Shown here: one piece after another, positions 35,142-44,637 of the stretch
How positions within the stretch are numbered: the first letter of the stretch is position 1
Layout of the letters: each line of letters opens with the position of its first letter
The notes under the pieces: model-generated
What the model was told of the DNA's origin: nothing
The model's database searches: none
The model's input: the letters and a program-made list of their open reading frames with translations, nothing else
Source: Mojavia pulchra JT2-VF2
Lineage (GTDB): Bacteria > Cyanobacteriota > Cyanobacteriia > Cyanobacteriales > Nostocaceae
DNA: 64,000 bases
Assembly: GCA_019359325.1 (NCBI GenBank)
Contig: JAHHHN010000015.1
Location: forward strand, 62,001-126,000
Reading direction: 5' to 3'
Translations under genes and position numbers: made by a program

Positions 35142-35468
35142 TTAAGCAATCGGTACTCGCTTTAATAAAGCTATCCACATATCTGATGGCTCTGAGTAGT
35201 AATCAATTTCCTCAACTTGATATCGATAAGATTTACCACCTTGCTGCAAAATAATGTAATCAAGGGGTTGAACACCTTTTCCTATGCCAGTCATGTACCC
35301 AGCCATCCCATTATTTAGCGATTCAAACGCGTAGTCTTTTCCCCAGATGAATCGGCTGTAGTCGTGTGTTGTATTATTCGGTTTTGTGCTGTTTGCTGGG
35401 ATAAGCATCGGCAATAACCCATTCAGCAAAGTGAAGCTTAAATTAATACCTGTTCTGATAAGAAACAT
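35142..35468 (-). CDS. Conserved hypothetical protein with hydrophobic N-terminus
   Basis: 108 residues from the ATG at 35466-35468; a TTG five codons upstream is the alternative. The N-terminus (LIRTGINLSFTLLNGLLPMLI) could be a signal peptide or anchor. The body, DYSRFIWGKDYAFESLN, GMAGYMTGIG, KGVQPLDYIIL, YRYQVEEIDYYSEP, is soluble and rich in aromatic residues. No known domain. I recall similar short cyanobacterial proteins, but this cannot be confirmed. It is unlinked to its neighbours in direction or spacing. Confidence 0.55.
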   Translation of the reverse strand: MFLIRTGINLSFTLLNGLLPMLIPANSTKPNNTTHDYSRFIWGKDYAFESLNNGMAGYMTGIGKGVQPLDYIILQQGGKSYRYQVEEIDYYSEPSDMWIALLKRVPIA

Positions 35469-35483
35469 AAGTGAGTGTTTCAA

Positions 35484-36174
35484 AAGATTATGTCTACAAT
35501 AAAAAACCTGGCTAGGTAAAACTTAATTGTTGACAGCAACCGAACTCAAAAATATTGAATATAAAAGTCTATTCGGTCAATCACCTTTATTGCTGTACCA
35601 AGACAGACAATATATTTTCTGATTGTAAAAATCTAACTATGGCTATATATAGCATCTAAGCTAATACAGTTCAGTTAGTAATGTTTAGTCCACGGATATT
35701 CACCTAAACCTAAAAGAATCAGGCTAGGAAGTATTAAATATTATCTGAACCGTGTTAAAACATAAACAAGAAAATTATGAGCTATGTTTTGAGAATACAT
35801 CTAAAAATAACTTCAAACTAGGGTGTATATTTGAAAATAGTTTTTTAGCCTAGTTAGAAATTTCTAATTTTTTATTACTAGATGCTTCTGTTATGCAAAA
35901 CAATGCCAAATATAGTGTTTATATGAAGCCAATGTGAAGCTAACTGTTAATGTTGTTATAATTACTTGTATACTCCTAACATCAGAAAAACTACTTAAGA
36001 TTTTACAGCAATAGTAACTGTGCCGTCTACTGTAAAATTACTAAAATATTGAGCATGGTTGGCTTAATATATTAAGTCTTGCCTGATCAAATTTGGCATA
36101 TTTATTGATTAATTTATAAATTCGTTATAACTTTGGAGTTTTACTAAATATGTATTTAATACCACAGAAATGCT
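35484..36174. other. 690-base gene-free AT-rich region
   Basis: The longest stretch without features in the middle of the window. AT-rich; no ORF, tRNA or HIP1 site supported. It holds the inverted-repeat element at 35662-35755. Confidence 0.5.
35662..35755. mobile_element. Degenerate MITE-like element (AATACGGTTCAG type)
   Basis: AATACAGTTCAG at the left and CTGAACCGTGTT at the right are inverted copies with two mismatches. They match the 12-base terminal repeat of 48379-48502. The 70-base interior (GTCCACGGATATTCACC, GGCTAGGAAG) is unrelated to that element's core. Probably a relic of a non-autonomous element. Confidence 0.5.
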
Positions 36175-36771
36175 TTAATTGGAGCTACCCTTTTCAAAGA
36201 CCGCATCAACCTGCTGAAGCAATATTTCTAATGTAGAGGAGTTATCTAATACGACATCAGCCTGCGCTGCCTTTTCTTCAATAGATATTTGGCTGTTAAT
36301 ACGCGCTTGTGCTTGCTTTTGACTAAGCTGATTTCGCTGTATTAATCTTTGTAACTGCTGCGACGGGGAACAACGTACTACCCAAATTTCTGTAACTACA
36401 TTAGTCATCTGAGCTTCAAACAAGAGAGGGATCACTAATACGAGTGTTTGTGCAGAGGATTCAGTAATAGCTTTGCGAAAGCGATCGCTTACGTAAGGAT
36501 GAATTAAGTTCTCTACCCAATTGCGTTCATCTTGTTGATTAAAAATGATTTCGCCGAGAACTTGGCGGTTAAGGTTGCCATCTTGCAGTAAAATCTGTTG
36601 CCCATAACGTTGGGCGATCGCATCGAGAATCGGCGAACCCACAGCTACCGCATCTCTGGCATAAATATCTGCGTCCAAAATCGGCAGATTGTAAGCACTA
36701 GCTAAATAATTGGCGACAGTAGTTTTACCTGTAGCAATGCCTCCAGTTAAGCCAATAATACGTTTATTCAT
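36175..36771 (-). CDS. coaE: Dephospho-CoA kinase
   Basis: 198 residues. It phosphorylates dephospho-CoA with ATP in the last step of coenzyme A synthesis. The P-loop GLTGGIATGKTT (about 7-18), then LDADIYARDAV with the substrate-binding Asp, and the lid region VRCSPSQQLQRLIQRNQLSQKQAQARI are all present. Full length with an ATG start. It is the last of a five-gene minus-strand run, 40 bases downstream of the SUMT/HemD fusion. Cytoplasmic. Confidence 0.96.
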   Translation of the reverse strand: MNKRIIGLTGGIATGKTTVANYLASAYNLPILDADIYARDAVAVGSPILDAIAQRYGQQILLQDGNLNRQVLGEIIFNQQDERNWVENLIHPYVSDRFRKAITESSAQTLVLVIPLLFEAQMTNVVTEIWVVRCSPSQQLQRLIQRNQLSQKQAQARINSQISIEEKAAQADVVLDNSSTLEILLQQVDAVFEKGSSN

Positions 36772-36811
36772 TTATCTATAATAAATAACCGAATATTGTT
36801 GTTTGTGTGAG

Positions 36812-38425
36812 TTAATAATTGTTTGCCCATTTAATTAGTGCTTGAGTTAATCCATCTAAAGTATATTCTTCAGCTTCTACATCCACGCGTCCGATTAAGG
36901 CTTGACAAGTTTTTGAGGTTTGGGGCCCGATAGAGGCAATACAAACTCCTTCTAAGGTATCTGCAACTACAGATGATTGATTAACGTTGGAGTAGTTAGA
37001 GAAGATGTTAGTTACAAGTTCACAGAAAAATTGCACAGTTTTAGAACTGGCAAAGGTAATTATATCCACCTCGTGATTTTGCAGCGCTAACTGTGCGGAT
37101 TGTGGAATAGTTTTAGGGCAGCAAGATTGATATGCAGCAACTTCTATAACTTCTGCTCCCTTGGCAGTTAATTCTTTAATTAAAACTTCTCGTCCGCCGC
37201 TTTCAACTCTGGGAAATAAAACCTTTTTCTGTGCAAGTTCTTCTCTTAAGTTTTCTGCTAAAGCATCTGCAACAAAGTTGGCGGGAATAAAATCAGGTTT
37301 TAACCCGTGTTTTTTGAGACTTTGGGCTGTTTTTTCACCAACAACAGCAATTTTAATGCCAGCCAAGCTACGAGCATCTTTACCCTGTGCGGTTAATCGG
37401 TCAAAAAAGTAGTCTACACCATTGGTAGAGGTCAGAATTAACCAGTCGAAGTTGGATAAATTAGCGATCGCATGATCCAAAGCTTCCCAACTAGAAGGCG
37501 GGCCAATTTCTAAGGTAGGCATTTCAATGACAGTTGCGCCTGAAGCAGTGAGGCGATCGCTAAATTGGCTCGACTGTCCAACTGAACGTGTGACTAAAAT
37601 TGTTTTACCAGCAAGAGGTGTGAAAGTTGGAGAGAGTTTGCTATCCACAGTTTGAAGGTGAGGAGTTGTAAATTTTAGAGAATCGTTTAAATATATATTC
37701 TCAGGTTGTAAGAACTTATGCAGCCCAACAACTTCACCAATTACAATTACCACCGGGGATAGAGATATACCAGCCGTTTGTTCCAGAATATTACTTAGTT
37801 GGGCTGTCCAGATTTGTTGATTAGGAGTTCCTGCCCAACGGATAATCGCAATGGGTGTGGAGCGCGATCGCCCTTGCCGCAACAACCGATGTACAATCTC
37901 TTCTAGGTGTTGTCCTCCCATCAATATTACTAGGGTTTCTAAGCGTGACAGCGCTTCCCAATCTAAGACATCTGGTTCATGGGCTGTCAACACTGCAAAA
38001 CAGCGACTCATCACCGGATCTGTTAGGGGAATTCCTGCAAGTAGCGGTGCTGCTAGGGCCGAAGAAATTCCTGGTACTACTTCAAATGCACACCCAGCAG
38101 CTTTCAATGCTTCAATTTCGGAAGTACAGCGTCCAAAAATAAACGGATCGCCTGACTTTAGCCTGATAACTTGTTTTCCTTGTTGGCAGTACTTAATCAG
38201 TAACTTGTTAATCTCAGCTTGGCTGGTGCTAGGTTTACCGCCACGTTTACCAACATCAAGTTTTAGACAATCAGATGGTACACACTGCAACAATTGAGCA
38301 TCTACTAGGGCATCGTAGACCAATACCTGAGTTTTACTCAAGAGATTGTAAGCTTTTACCGTCAGGTATGCCACATCTCCTGGCCCAGCACCTACTAAGT
38401 AAACTGTACCCTTTTGTTCACTCAT
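36812..38425 (-). CDS. cobA/hemD: Fused uroporphyrinogen-III C-methyltransferase and uroporphyrinogen-III synthase
   Basis: 537 residues. Residues about 1-250 are SUMT (CobA): VYLVGAGPGDVAYLT, RLKSGDPFIFGR, VPGISSALAAP; it makes precorrin-2 from uroporphyrinogen III. Residues about 270-537 are HemD: GKTILVTRSVGQSSQFS, LILTSTNGVDYFF, VVGEKTAQSL, IGPQTSKTC. The fusion joins two consecutive steps feeding siroheme and cobalamin, and also supplies uroporphyrinogen III for heme and chlorophyll. The two are often fused in cyanobacteria. It lies between the TPR protein and coaE, about 30-40 bases from each. Confidence 0.95.
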   Translation of the reverse strand: MSEQKGTVYLVGAGPGDVAYLTVKAYNLLSKTQVLVYDALVDAQLLQCVPSDCLKLDVGKRGGKPSTSQAEINKLLIKYCQQGKQVIRLKSGDPFIFGRCTSEIEALKAAGCAFEVVPGISSALAAPLLAGIPLTDPVMSRCFAVLTAHEPDVLDWEALSRLETLVILMGGQHLEEIVHRLLRQGRSRSTPIAIIRWAGTPNQQIWTAQLSNILEQTAGISLSPVVIVIGEVVGLHKFLQPENIYLNDSLKFTTPHLQTVDSKLSPTFTPLAGKTILVTRSVGQSSQFSDRLTASGATVIEMPTLEIGPPSSWEALDHAIANLSNFDWLILTSTNGVDYFFDRLTAQGKDARSLAGIKIAVVGEKTAQSLKKHGLKPDFIPANFVADALAENLREELAQKKVLFPRVESGGREVLIKELTAKGAEVIEVAAYQSCCPKTIPQSAQLALQNHEVDIITFASSKTVQFFCELVTNIFSNYSNVNQSSVVADTLEGVCIASIGPQTSKTCQALIGRVDVEAEEYTLDGLTQALIKWANNY

Positions 38426-38456
38426 AGCTGAGATTTATTGCTTGATTTATCAGATT

Positions 38457-38930
38457 CTAGAATTGACTTGACTTCGCACTCATTTTATCTAATAGATGAC
38501 TGATTCTCTTAGCCTGTTCGGGTTGACGTTGTTTCTGCAATAAATCTTTAGCTAGTTGCAGATTAATTTTGGCTTCTTCTGGCTGATTTAGCTGCATCAA
38601 AATATTTGCTAAACGCAAGTATGCTTGAGGGTTTTTCGGACTACGACGAATTACATCCTCAAACCATATCGTTGCTTCATCTACTTTACCTTGTTCTCTT
38701 AAAACATCTCCTAACAGTAAGCGAACTACATCATTAGTAGAATTTAAAGAAATGACTTTGCGAAAAGCTGCTTCTGCACCTTGATAGTCTTTTTGCTGAT
38801 AAAGATTGATACCTTTTTGAAAAAAGTTTGAGGTAATCAAAGTTTTAGCAGCGAAATAAACAAGCAGAGCAATACTGGCAACTACTACAGCAATGGCAAA
38901 AAAATCAGTTGGTTGAAACGTTTCTAGCAT
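38457..38930 (-). CDS. Membrane-anchored TPR protein
   Basis: 157 residues from the ATG at 38928-38930; a TTG eight codons upstream would overlap hpt. An N-terminal TM helix (DFFAIAVVVASIALLVYFAA) is followed by about three TPR units (GINLYQQKDYQGAEAAFRKV, then DVLREQGKVDEATIWFEDV and ANILMQLNQPEEAKINL). It begins five bases after the hpt stop, so the two are translated together. A role in assembling or tethering membrane enzymes is plausible but not shown. Confidence 0.85.
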   Translation of the reverse strand: MLETFQPTDFFAIAVVVASIALLVYFAAKTLITSNFFQKGINLYQQKDYQGAEAAFRKVISLNSTNDVVRLLLGDVLREQGKVDEATIWFEDVIRRSPKNPQAYLRLANILMQLNQPEEAKINLQLAKDLLQKQRQPEQAKRISHLLDKMSAKSSQF

Positions 38931-38934
38931 TGTT

Positions 38935-39867
38935 CTAAGCCAAAAGACAGGCAACAGGAAAAATTAGATATTCGATGAAGAAAAGTTTCCAGATAAATTG
39001 GTAGAAACGAGCGATCGCACTTTTATCTTGCAAGTCTACAGCCCAACTTTGCAACCACATCCAAACCAACACCACTAAATGAGTAATTACTAAAAATAGT
39101 GGATTAACTGAAGCCAGACGCAGTACACCAACTAAAATCATTCCCACGTAACAGGAAGTTAGCACCCAAAGCGCAAGATTAAAGACTGCTTGTGCCCCAA
39201 GTTGGATAGTCAAAGTATTGATATTGTAGCGGATATCTCCTGCCATATCAGGGATATCTTTAAAGATAGCGATCGCAAATGTAAATACTAAAATAAATAA
39301 CGTCAGTACCCACACGGGAGCCGGAATTGATCGGTTCTGTTGCGATAGCCAACTAAAGTGCAAAAATAGCCCTAAATTAACAATAGTCCCTCGTACTGAA
39401 AAAATACAGAATGCTGCCCAAAAAGGAAACCGCTTCAAACGAATTGGTGGTAAAGAATAAGCAGTACCAATCGCCAAACTAATAGCCACCATTCCGAATA
39501 AAAACGGCCCAGTTAACCATGCCACAACTAGTGCCAAAATACCCGTAATCGCAACAATTAATTGTCCTTGTAACTTAGAAAATTCTCCTGCTGCTAGCGG
39601 TAAATGAGGCTTATTAATCTTGTCAATCTCAATATCCTCTAGTTGATTCAGCCCCACAATATAAACATTGCCACATAGACAAGCAATCCAAGGCCCTAAA
39701 AGTGGTAATAAGGAATAATTACGATTGCCAACAGCTTCGGCAATTAAATACAAAGCCAAAACACTCAAACTCGTGCCAATAATTGTATGTGGACGAGAAA
39801 ATTTCCAAAAAGCATAAAGCCAGCTACCTGTAAGATTAGGAGACTTTTGCTTAGAAAACTGATTCAT
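38935..39867 (-). CDS. hpt: Homogentisate phytyltransferase
   Basis: 310 residues. A UbiA-type prenyltransferase that joins homogentisate to phytyl-PP, the committed step of tocopherol (vitamin E) synthesis. Its phrases match Synechocystis Slr1736: FWKFSRPHTIIGTSLSV, GNVYIVGLNQL, the Mg-binding EDIEIDKINKPHLPLAAG, the second Asp-rich loop FAIAIFKDIPDMAGD, and FYQFIWKLFFIEYL. About nine hydrophobic segments place it in the thylakoid or plasma membrane. It is preceded 80 bases upstream by gamma-tocopherol methyltransferase on the same strand, so the tocopherol steps are clustered. Confidence 0.95.
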   Translation of the reverse strand: MNQFSKQKSPNLTGSWLYAFWKFSRPHTIIGTSLSVLALYLIAEAVGNRNYSLLPLLGPWIACLCGNVYIVGLNQLEDIEIDKINKPHLPLAAGEFSKLQGQLIVAITGILALVVAWLTGPFLFGMVAISLAIGTAYSLPPIRLKRFPFWAAFCIFSVRGTIVNLGLFLHFSWLSQQNRSIPAPVWVLTLFILVFTFAIAIFKDIPDMAGDIRYNINTLTIQLGAQAVFNLALWVLTSCYVGMILVGVLRLASVNPLFLVITHLVVLVWMWLQSWAVDLQDKSAIARFYQFIWKLFFIEYLIFPVACLLA

Positions 39868-39947
39868 GATAATTCTGAATGCATTTTAAATTTTGAATTT
39901 TGGATGAACAAAGTATTAGCAATGAGGCATATTCTTCACCCAGTTTC

Positions 39948-40790
39948 TTATTTATTGCCGCACAATAACCCAAACCGAATCAAGCCACGCTGATAACCTC
40001 GACGCATCAACCCTAGCGACAACGCCCCAACAATAGTAGACCATCCCGAATTGAGTAATCCCCAAATTGCTTGGGGAGTAAAGGCTGAGTCAATTACAAA
40101 ATCCCAAAACGGGGCAACAGCGGTTGACCAATCAGCAGTGCGAATATTTTTTAATGAAAGTTGAGTGGCGATCGCAGCATACTCTGGCAACGAAATCACA
40201 TAAGGTAAACAATATACCCGATAAATGTCTTGCAGATGCTTTTGTTCATCAGCTGTTAGTGGTGAGTCCTCAATCGGGCGATGGCACCAAGTAACCATAA
40301 TCAACTTGCCACCAGGTTTTAGCACTCGGTAGCACTCTTGCATAAACTTGGTTTTATCTGGCATATGTTCGCCACTTTCCAAAGACCAAACTAGGTCAAA
40401 AGTATCGTCATCAAAAGGCATTGCTTGAGCATCTGCCACCAAGAATTGACTTCTAGCACTCAAATTAGCCTCATAAGCACGTTCTTTGGCTCTAGCAGCT
40501 TGTACTGGGCTAAGAGTAATCCCTGTTGCCCTAGCATGAAATTTTTCTGCCAAGTACAGAGAACTACCACCAATACCACAGCCCACATCCAAAATATTCT
40601 CTGCTGTTACCGCCCCTGCCCAATTAAGTAGTTCTTCGATTAAATCAATTTGCGCCTGACGACGATCTTTTTTCTGAGTTCCATTTGGCCCGTAGTAGCC
40701 GTGATGCATATGTTCGCCCCAAATCTGTTCCCACAGACCAGAGGAAGCATCGTAAAACTGCTGAATTTGTTGGTACAATGTTGTGCTCAT
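39948..40790 (-). CDS. Gamma-tocopherol methyltransferase
   Basis: 280 residues from the ATG at 40788-40790, giving MSTTLYQQIQQFYDASSG; a longer TTG frame is rejected. Class I SAM methyltransferase with ILDVGCGIGGSSLYLAEK and DAQAMPFDDDTFDLVWSLES, and the family-specific WGEHMHHGYYGPNG and WCHRPI...LPYV. It closely matches Synechocystis Slr0089, which methylates gamma- to alpha-tocopherol, the last step. The first gene of the minus-strand run that continues into hpt. The hydrophobic C-terminus (LLNSGWSTIVGALSLGLM) may touch the membrane. Confidence 0.93.
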   Translation of the reverse strand: MSTTLYQQIQQFYDASSGLWEQIWGEHMHHGYYGPNGTQKKDRRQAQIDLIEELLNWAGAVTAENILDVGCGIGGSSLYLAEKFHARATGITLSPVQAARAKERAYEANLSARSQFLVADAQAMPFDDDTFDLVWSLESGEHMPDKTKFMQECYRVLKPGGKLIMVTWCHRPIEDSPLTADEQKHLQDIYRVYCLPYVISLPEYAAIATQLSLKNIRTADWSTAVAPFWDFVIDSAFTPQAIWGLLNSGWSTIVGALSLGLMRRGYQRGLIRFGLLCGNK

Positions 40791-40899
40791 GAAGAAAGCA
40801 GTATAAAAACAAAGCAAAATTCAAATAAACCTACTCGTTAGGCTACCATGTGTGTTTTTAATTAAATAAGGATGTTTTTGCTTCCAGGGCGGGTAAACT

Positions 40900-42276
40900 T
40901 TGTCTACTCTCCCTGGAAAAGTTTATAAATCTTACTTTGGTATGACGGCTTCTCGCACAGTTTGCTTAGGTTTTTTGGCTCTCATCACCGTAGGAACCAT
41001 CCTACTGATGATGCCTTTTGCAACTAGTAGTGGTAATTGGAATGACCCAATTGTGGCGTTGTTTACCTCAACATCTGCCGTTTGTGTTACCGGATTATCT
41101 GTAGTTGATCCTGGTACTTATTTTTCCTTTTGGGGGCAGTTGTTTATCGCACTGTTAGTGCAGATTGGGGGATTGGGCTATATGACAACCACCACCTTTC
41201 TGATTCTGCTTATTGGACGCAAGTTTGACTTACGGCAAAAAATCGCAATTCAACAATCTTTAGACCGTCCGGGAATCAGCGGTAGTGCCCAAGTTATTCG
41301 CTCAATCATTGCCACTACACTAATTTTTGAAATCACTGGAATATTTTTACTACTGCCAGCTTTCGTACCCGATCACGGTTGGTCTCAAGGACTATGGTTA
41401 GCGATTTTTCATAGCATTAATTCTTGGAACAATGCTGGTTTTAGTTTGTTTAAAGATAATTTGATTGGTTATCAGTCATCTGCACTCGTAGTATTTACAG
41501 TTACAGGACTGATTATCTTTGGGGGCATTGGTTATCAAGTAATTTTAGAAACTTATCTTTGGTTACGCGATCGCCTGCTCAAAAAAACAACTTGTCAAAT
41601 ATTTTCGCTAGATTTTAAAGTGGCAATAAGCACGACTTTAATCCTTTTATTTGTTGGGGTAATTGCATTTTTATGTATCGAGTTCAGAAACCCAGGAACC
41701 TTTGGTAACTTGAGTTTGCGTGACCAGTTATTATTAGCTTGGTTTCAAGGAGTTACTCCTAGAACTGCTGGTTTTAACACTATTGATATTGGCAAAATGA
41801 CAACTGCTGGCTTATTTATTACGATTGCACTAATGTTTATTGGTGCAAGTCCCGGTGGTACTGGGGGTGGGATGAAAACTACAACCCTGAGAGTTCTCAC
41901 AAGTTGTACACAAGCAATCCTTCAGGGAAAAGAAGAAGTTTTATTATATGATCGCAAAATAGCAATACCTTTAATTTTAAAAGCTGTTGGTGTATTGGTC
42001 GGTTCTGTGGCAACCGTGATTTTTGCAACAATTTTAATTGCCCTCACAGATCCCAAATTAGATTTTATTAAAATTCTGTTTGAAGTAGTATCAGCCTTTG
42101 CTACAGTGGGTCTTTCCACAGGTATTACGGGAACTGTCTCTGTAGGAGCAAAGCTAATATTAATCGCCACAATGTATATTGGAAGAGTTGGCATTTTACT
42201 TCTCATGTCTGCCATATTAGGAGACCCCCGTCCCAGCAGAATTCATTATCCTGAAGAAAACTTATTAGTGGGATAG
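40900..42276 (+). CDS. ktrB: KtrB-type potassium/sodium uptake channel subunit
   Basis: 458 residues from a TTG at 40900; an ATG at 40942 giving MTASRTVCLGF is equally plausible. Four pore loops of the TrkH/KtrB family are visible: TSAVCVTGLS, SWNNAGFSLF, GVTPRTAGFN and SAFATVGLSTG, each with the selectivity Gly. The gating loop region GASPGGTGGGMKTT is present. About ten TM helices. Together with the cytoplasmic KtrA regulator 150 bases downstream it forms Na+-dependent K+ uptake, important for osmotic adaptation in cyanobacteria. No third subunit (KtrE) is adjacent. Confidence 0.93.
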   Translation: MSTLPGKVYKSYFGMTASRTVCLGFLALITVGTILLMMPFATSSGNWNDPIVALFTSTSAVCVTGLSVVDPGTYFSFWGQLFIALLVQIGGLGYMTTTTFLILLIGRKFDLRQKIAIQQSLDRPGISGSAQVIRSIIATTLIFEITGIFLLLPAFVPDHGWSQGLWLAIFHSINSWNNAGFSLFKDNLIGYQSSALVVFTVTGLIIFGGIGYQVILETYLWLRDRLLKKTTCQIFSLDFKVAISTTLILLFVGVIAFLCIEFRNPGTFGNLSLRDQLLLAWFQGVTPRTAGFNTIDIGKMTTAGLFITIALMFIGASPGGTGGGMKTTTLRVLTSCTQAILQGKEEVLLYDRKIAIPLILKAVGVLVGSVATVIFATILIALTDPKLDFIKILFEVVSAFATVGLSTGITGTVSVGAKLILIATMYIGRVGILLLMSAILGDPRPSRIHYPEENLLVG

Positions 42277-42429
42277 TCAAAGGACATAATATAGATGGGA
42301 AGGATACCTTACTTAGTAATGAATAAACTGATAAAATTTAGATTATCTGGCAAAAAGTAGAATTTTTAATTAATTGTCTAAAACCTTTTTTTGCCTCAGA
42401 TACAGGGAGCGCTAATAAGGATAAAAATT

Positions 42430-43125
42430 GTGAACTTGTCAGCATTAGGTTTTTTTCGCAGTTTACGTCAAGATAACCAACAATTTGCTGTAATTGGATT
42501 AGGTCGTTTTGGTCGATCTGTCTGTTCTACATTGCACAGATTAGGCTACGAAGTGCTAGCAACAGATATTGATGAAAAGCGAGTATCAGAAGCATTGACC
42601 GAACAGATAGTTGGTCATGCTTTACAACTCGATTCAACAGAATCTGCTGCACTGAAAGAAGCGGGAATTTTTGAATTTGATACGGTGATTGTAGCAATTG
42701 GCAACTATGTTCAGGAAAGTATCATTACTACCCTAAATGTCAAAGAAGCTGGTGTACCCCATGTAGTTGCCAAAGCGTCTAGCGAAGTTCACCAAAAGTT
42801 ATTGAAACGGGTGGGAGCAGATCATGTTGTTTTTCCTGAATACGAAGCAGGTTGCGCTCTAGCACGTACACTGACTAAACCGTCAATTCTAGAGCGATTT
42901 GACCTCGATCCCGATAACAGTATCGTAGAATTAATTGTGCCTGATGAATTTCACGGTAAAACAATCACAGAACTCCAACTGCGTAACCGCTATGGGTTGA
43001 ATTTACTAGCGGTAAGTCACGATGGTAAATTCCTAATTAATCCCGACCCCACCAAGCGTTTAGAACGTGGTTCAGCGATGGTAGTTATTGGTCATAACAA
43101 AGATATTAATCGCTTGCCAATTTAG
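42430..43125 (+). CDS. ktrA: KtrA-type potassium channel regulatory subunit
   Basis: The GTG at 42430 with AAGGA eight bases upstream decides the start; 231 residues. An RCK N-domain with a Rossmann fold (QFAVIGLGRFGRSVC, then YEVLATDIDEKRV) binds NAD(H)/ATP and controls the KtrB channel. The RCK C-domain follows (ERFDLDPDNSIVELIVPDEFHGKTITEL). Same strand as ktrB, 153 bases downstream, so co-transcription is likely. Complete, with no missing motif. Confidence 0.93.
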   Translation: MNLSALGFFRSLRQDNQQFAVIGLGRFGRSVCSTLHRLGYEVLATDIDEKRVSEALTEQIVGHALQLDSTESAALKEAGIFEFDTVIVAIGNYVQESIITTLNVKEAGVPHVVAKASSEVHQKLLKRVGADHVVFPEYEAGCALARTLTKPSILERFDLDPDNSIVELIVPDEFHGKTITELQLRNRYGLNLLAVSHDGKFLINPDPTKRLERGSAMVVIGHNKDINRLPI

Positions 43126-43339
43126 TCGAGATTATCAACTATGAAAAAACGGCTCTGTTTGTGTTTGTTTTAGTTGTTTATTACAATGCTGTCGTGTCTA
43201 TAAATTGCAACATGAGCATTTTATGTAAAAGCTGCAAATCTTCTTCTTTACCCCTCTACCGTCTCAATGTGCAACTTAAAAACACAACAGCTTACTAAAG
43301 ACATGAAATTTAGCATCTATACCACTCCAGACTATTGCC

Positions 43340-44497
43340 TTAACGGGGACTCATTGAAGTTGGACGTGGTTCTGTAGAGATTGGCACATAGCTAGGTTCT
43401 ACTGGCGTTTCTGGAGAGATTTCCGGTTGATTTGGCTTCTGTGACTCATTTTCCGTTGCTGCATTATTTGTAGAGCTTGGAGCCTGGGATGGGGTAGATG
43501 TTTGACTGACTTTAGGTTGTTGAGATGCTGCTTTTTGGGCAATTTGCTGGGCAATTTGCTGCATTAGCTGCTCAGTTTTTTCAACTTGCTCTATGCTACC
43601 TTGCTCCCGATACTCATTGCGGGCGCGTTTTAATGCACTGCTGGCTGTTTTGAGATCGCCTTGATTATATAAAGTTACTCCCAAATTATAATAAGCTGAA
43701 GCATTCTTGGGATTATGACGAATAGCTTGCTGGTAAACGGCAATAGCCTCAGATGGTTTACCTTGAATTGCCATCAAACTTCCCAAGTTGTTGTAGGCTA
43801 TGGCATTATCAGGATTGATTTGCAAGGCTTGTTGGTAAGTAGCGATCGCTTCTTGTATTTGACCTTGCTGTTGCAAGGCGATCGCTAAGTTATAGTAAGC
43901 ATTTGAATTTCTAGTATCTATATTTACTACTTGCTGAAAAGCAGCGATCGCTTCCTGTAGCTGTCCTTGCTCATATAGTGCCAAGCCTAAGTTATACTGG
44001 GCTGCTGTCATTCTCGGATCTATCGCCAAACTCTGACGATAAGCAGTAATCGCTGCCTCTTTTTGACCTTGACGATGCAACGCTAACCCTAAATTGTAAT
44101 AAGCTTCGCCAGAGTTAGGATTTATCCTAATCGCCTCTGCATATTCTTGCACGGCTACATCCAAACGATTTTCCTGTAAGAGGATATTGCCTAGATAACT
44201 CCTTGCTATTCCAAGGTTGGCGTCTCGCCGTAAAGCTTCACGAAAAGCATATTCTGCCCCCTGGAAGTCTTGGCGGTGATAGCGCATAACTCCCTGCTGG
44301 AAAAAGCTAGCTGCTTCCAAATCCTGAGTGACAACATTCTGAGCCAATAGCTTGCTTCCTGGTAAATTAATTATTGCCGGTGCAGCTAATACCAAAAATG
44401 CAGCGGAAGTAGAGAGAAGCCGCCGATAAGAACTTCGGTGCGGCGCTACCTTGGCGAAACTGCAAAACCACTGACGAAGGTGATATTTTTCAGACAT
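43340..44497 (-). CDS. Exported TPR-repeat protein
   Basis: 385 residues from the ATG at 44495-44497; upstream codons in the same frame look non-coding. An N-terminal signal-like segment (LLSTSAAFLVLAAPAIINL, then LLAQN) is followed by about seven TPRs (for example AYYNLGLALHRQGQKEAAITAYRQ) from about residue 65 to 310. The C-terminal 80 residues are Gln/Ser/Pro-rich, ending SPR. It probably acts as a scaffold in the periplasm or lumen. Cargo unknown. The gene is alone on its strand between ktrA and queA. Confidence 0.85.
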   Translation of the reverse strand: MSEKYHLRQWFCSFAKVAPHRSSYRRLLSTSAAFLVLAAPAIINLPGSKLLAQNVVTQDLEAASFFQQGVMRYHRQDFQGAEYAFREALRRDANLGIARSYLGNILLQENRLDVAVQEYAEAIRINPNSGEAYYNLGLALHRQGQKEAAITAYRQSLAIDPRMTAAQYNLGLALYEQGQLQEAIAAFQQVVNIDTRNSNAYYNLAIALQQQGQIQEAIATYQQALQINPDNAIAYNNLGSLMAIQGKPSEAIAVYQQAIRHNPKNASAYYNLGVTLYNQGDLKTASSALKRARNEYREQGSIEQVEKTEQLMQQIAQQIAQKAASQQPKVSQTSTPSQAPSSTNNAATENESQKPNQPEISPETPVEPSYVPISTEPRPTSMSPR

Positions 44498-44589
44498 GAG
44501 TGGCAGGCCTATACTTATTGTTAAATCCCTATAAGTCAGAGTACCCACCACAACATGAAAAATTAAAACTTCAAAGTTAAAGTTTTTTC

Positions 44590-44616
44590 TGGGGCATGGG
44601 GCATTGGGCATTGGGA
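44590..44616. repeat. STRR (GGGCATT/GGGCATG units)
   Basis: About four GGGCATK heptamers in the gap between queA and the TPR protein; reverse complement of the CCCAATG class. Confidence 0.75.
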
Positions 44617-44637
44617 ACTAGTATTTTTACTCAGCAC

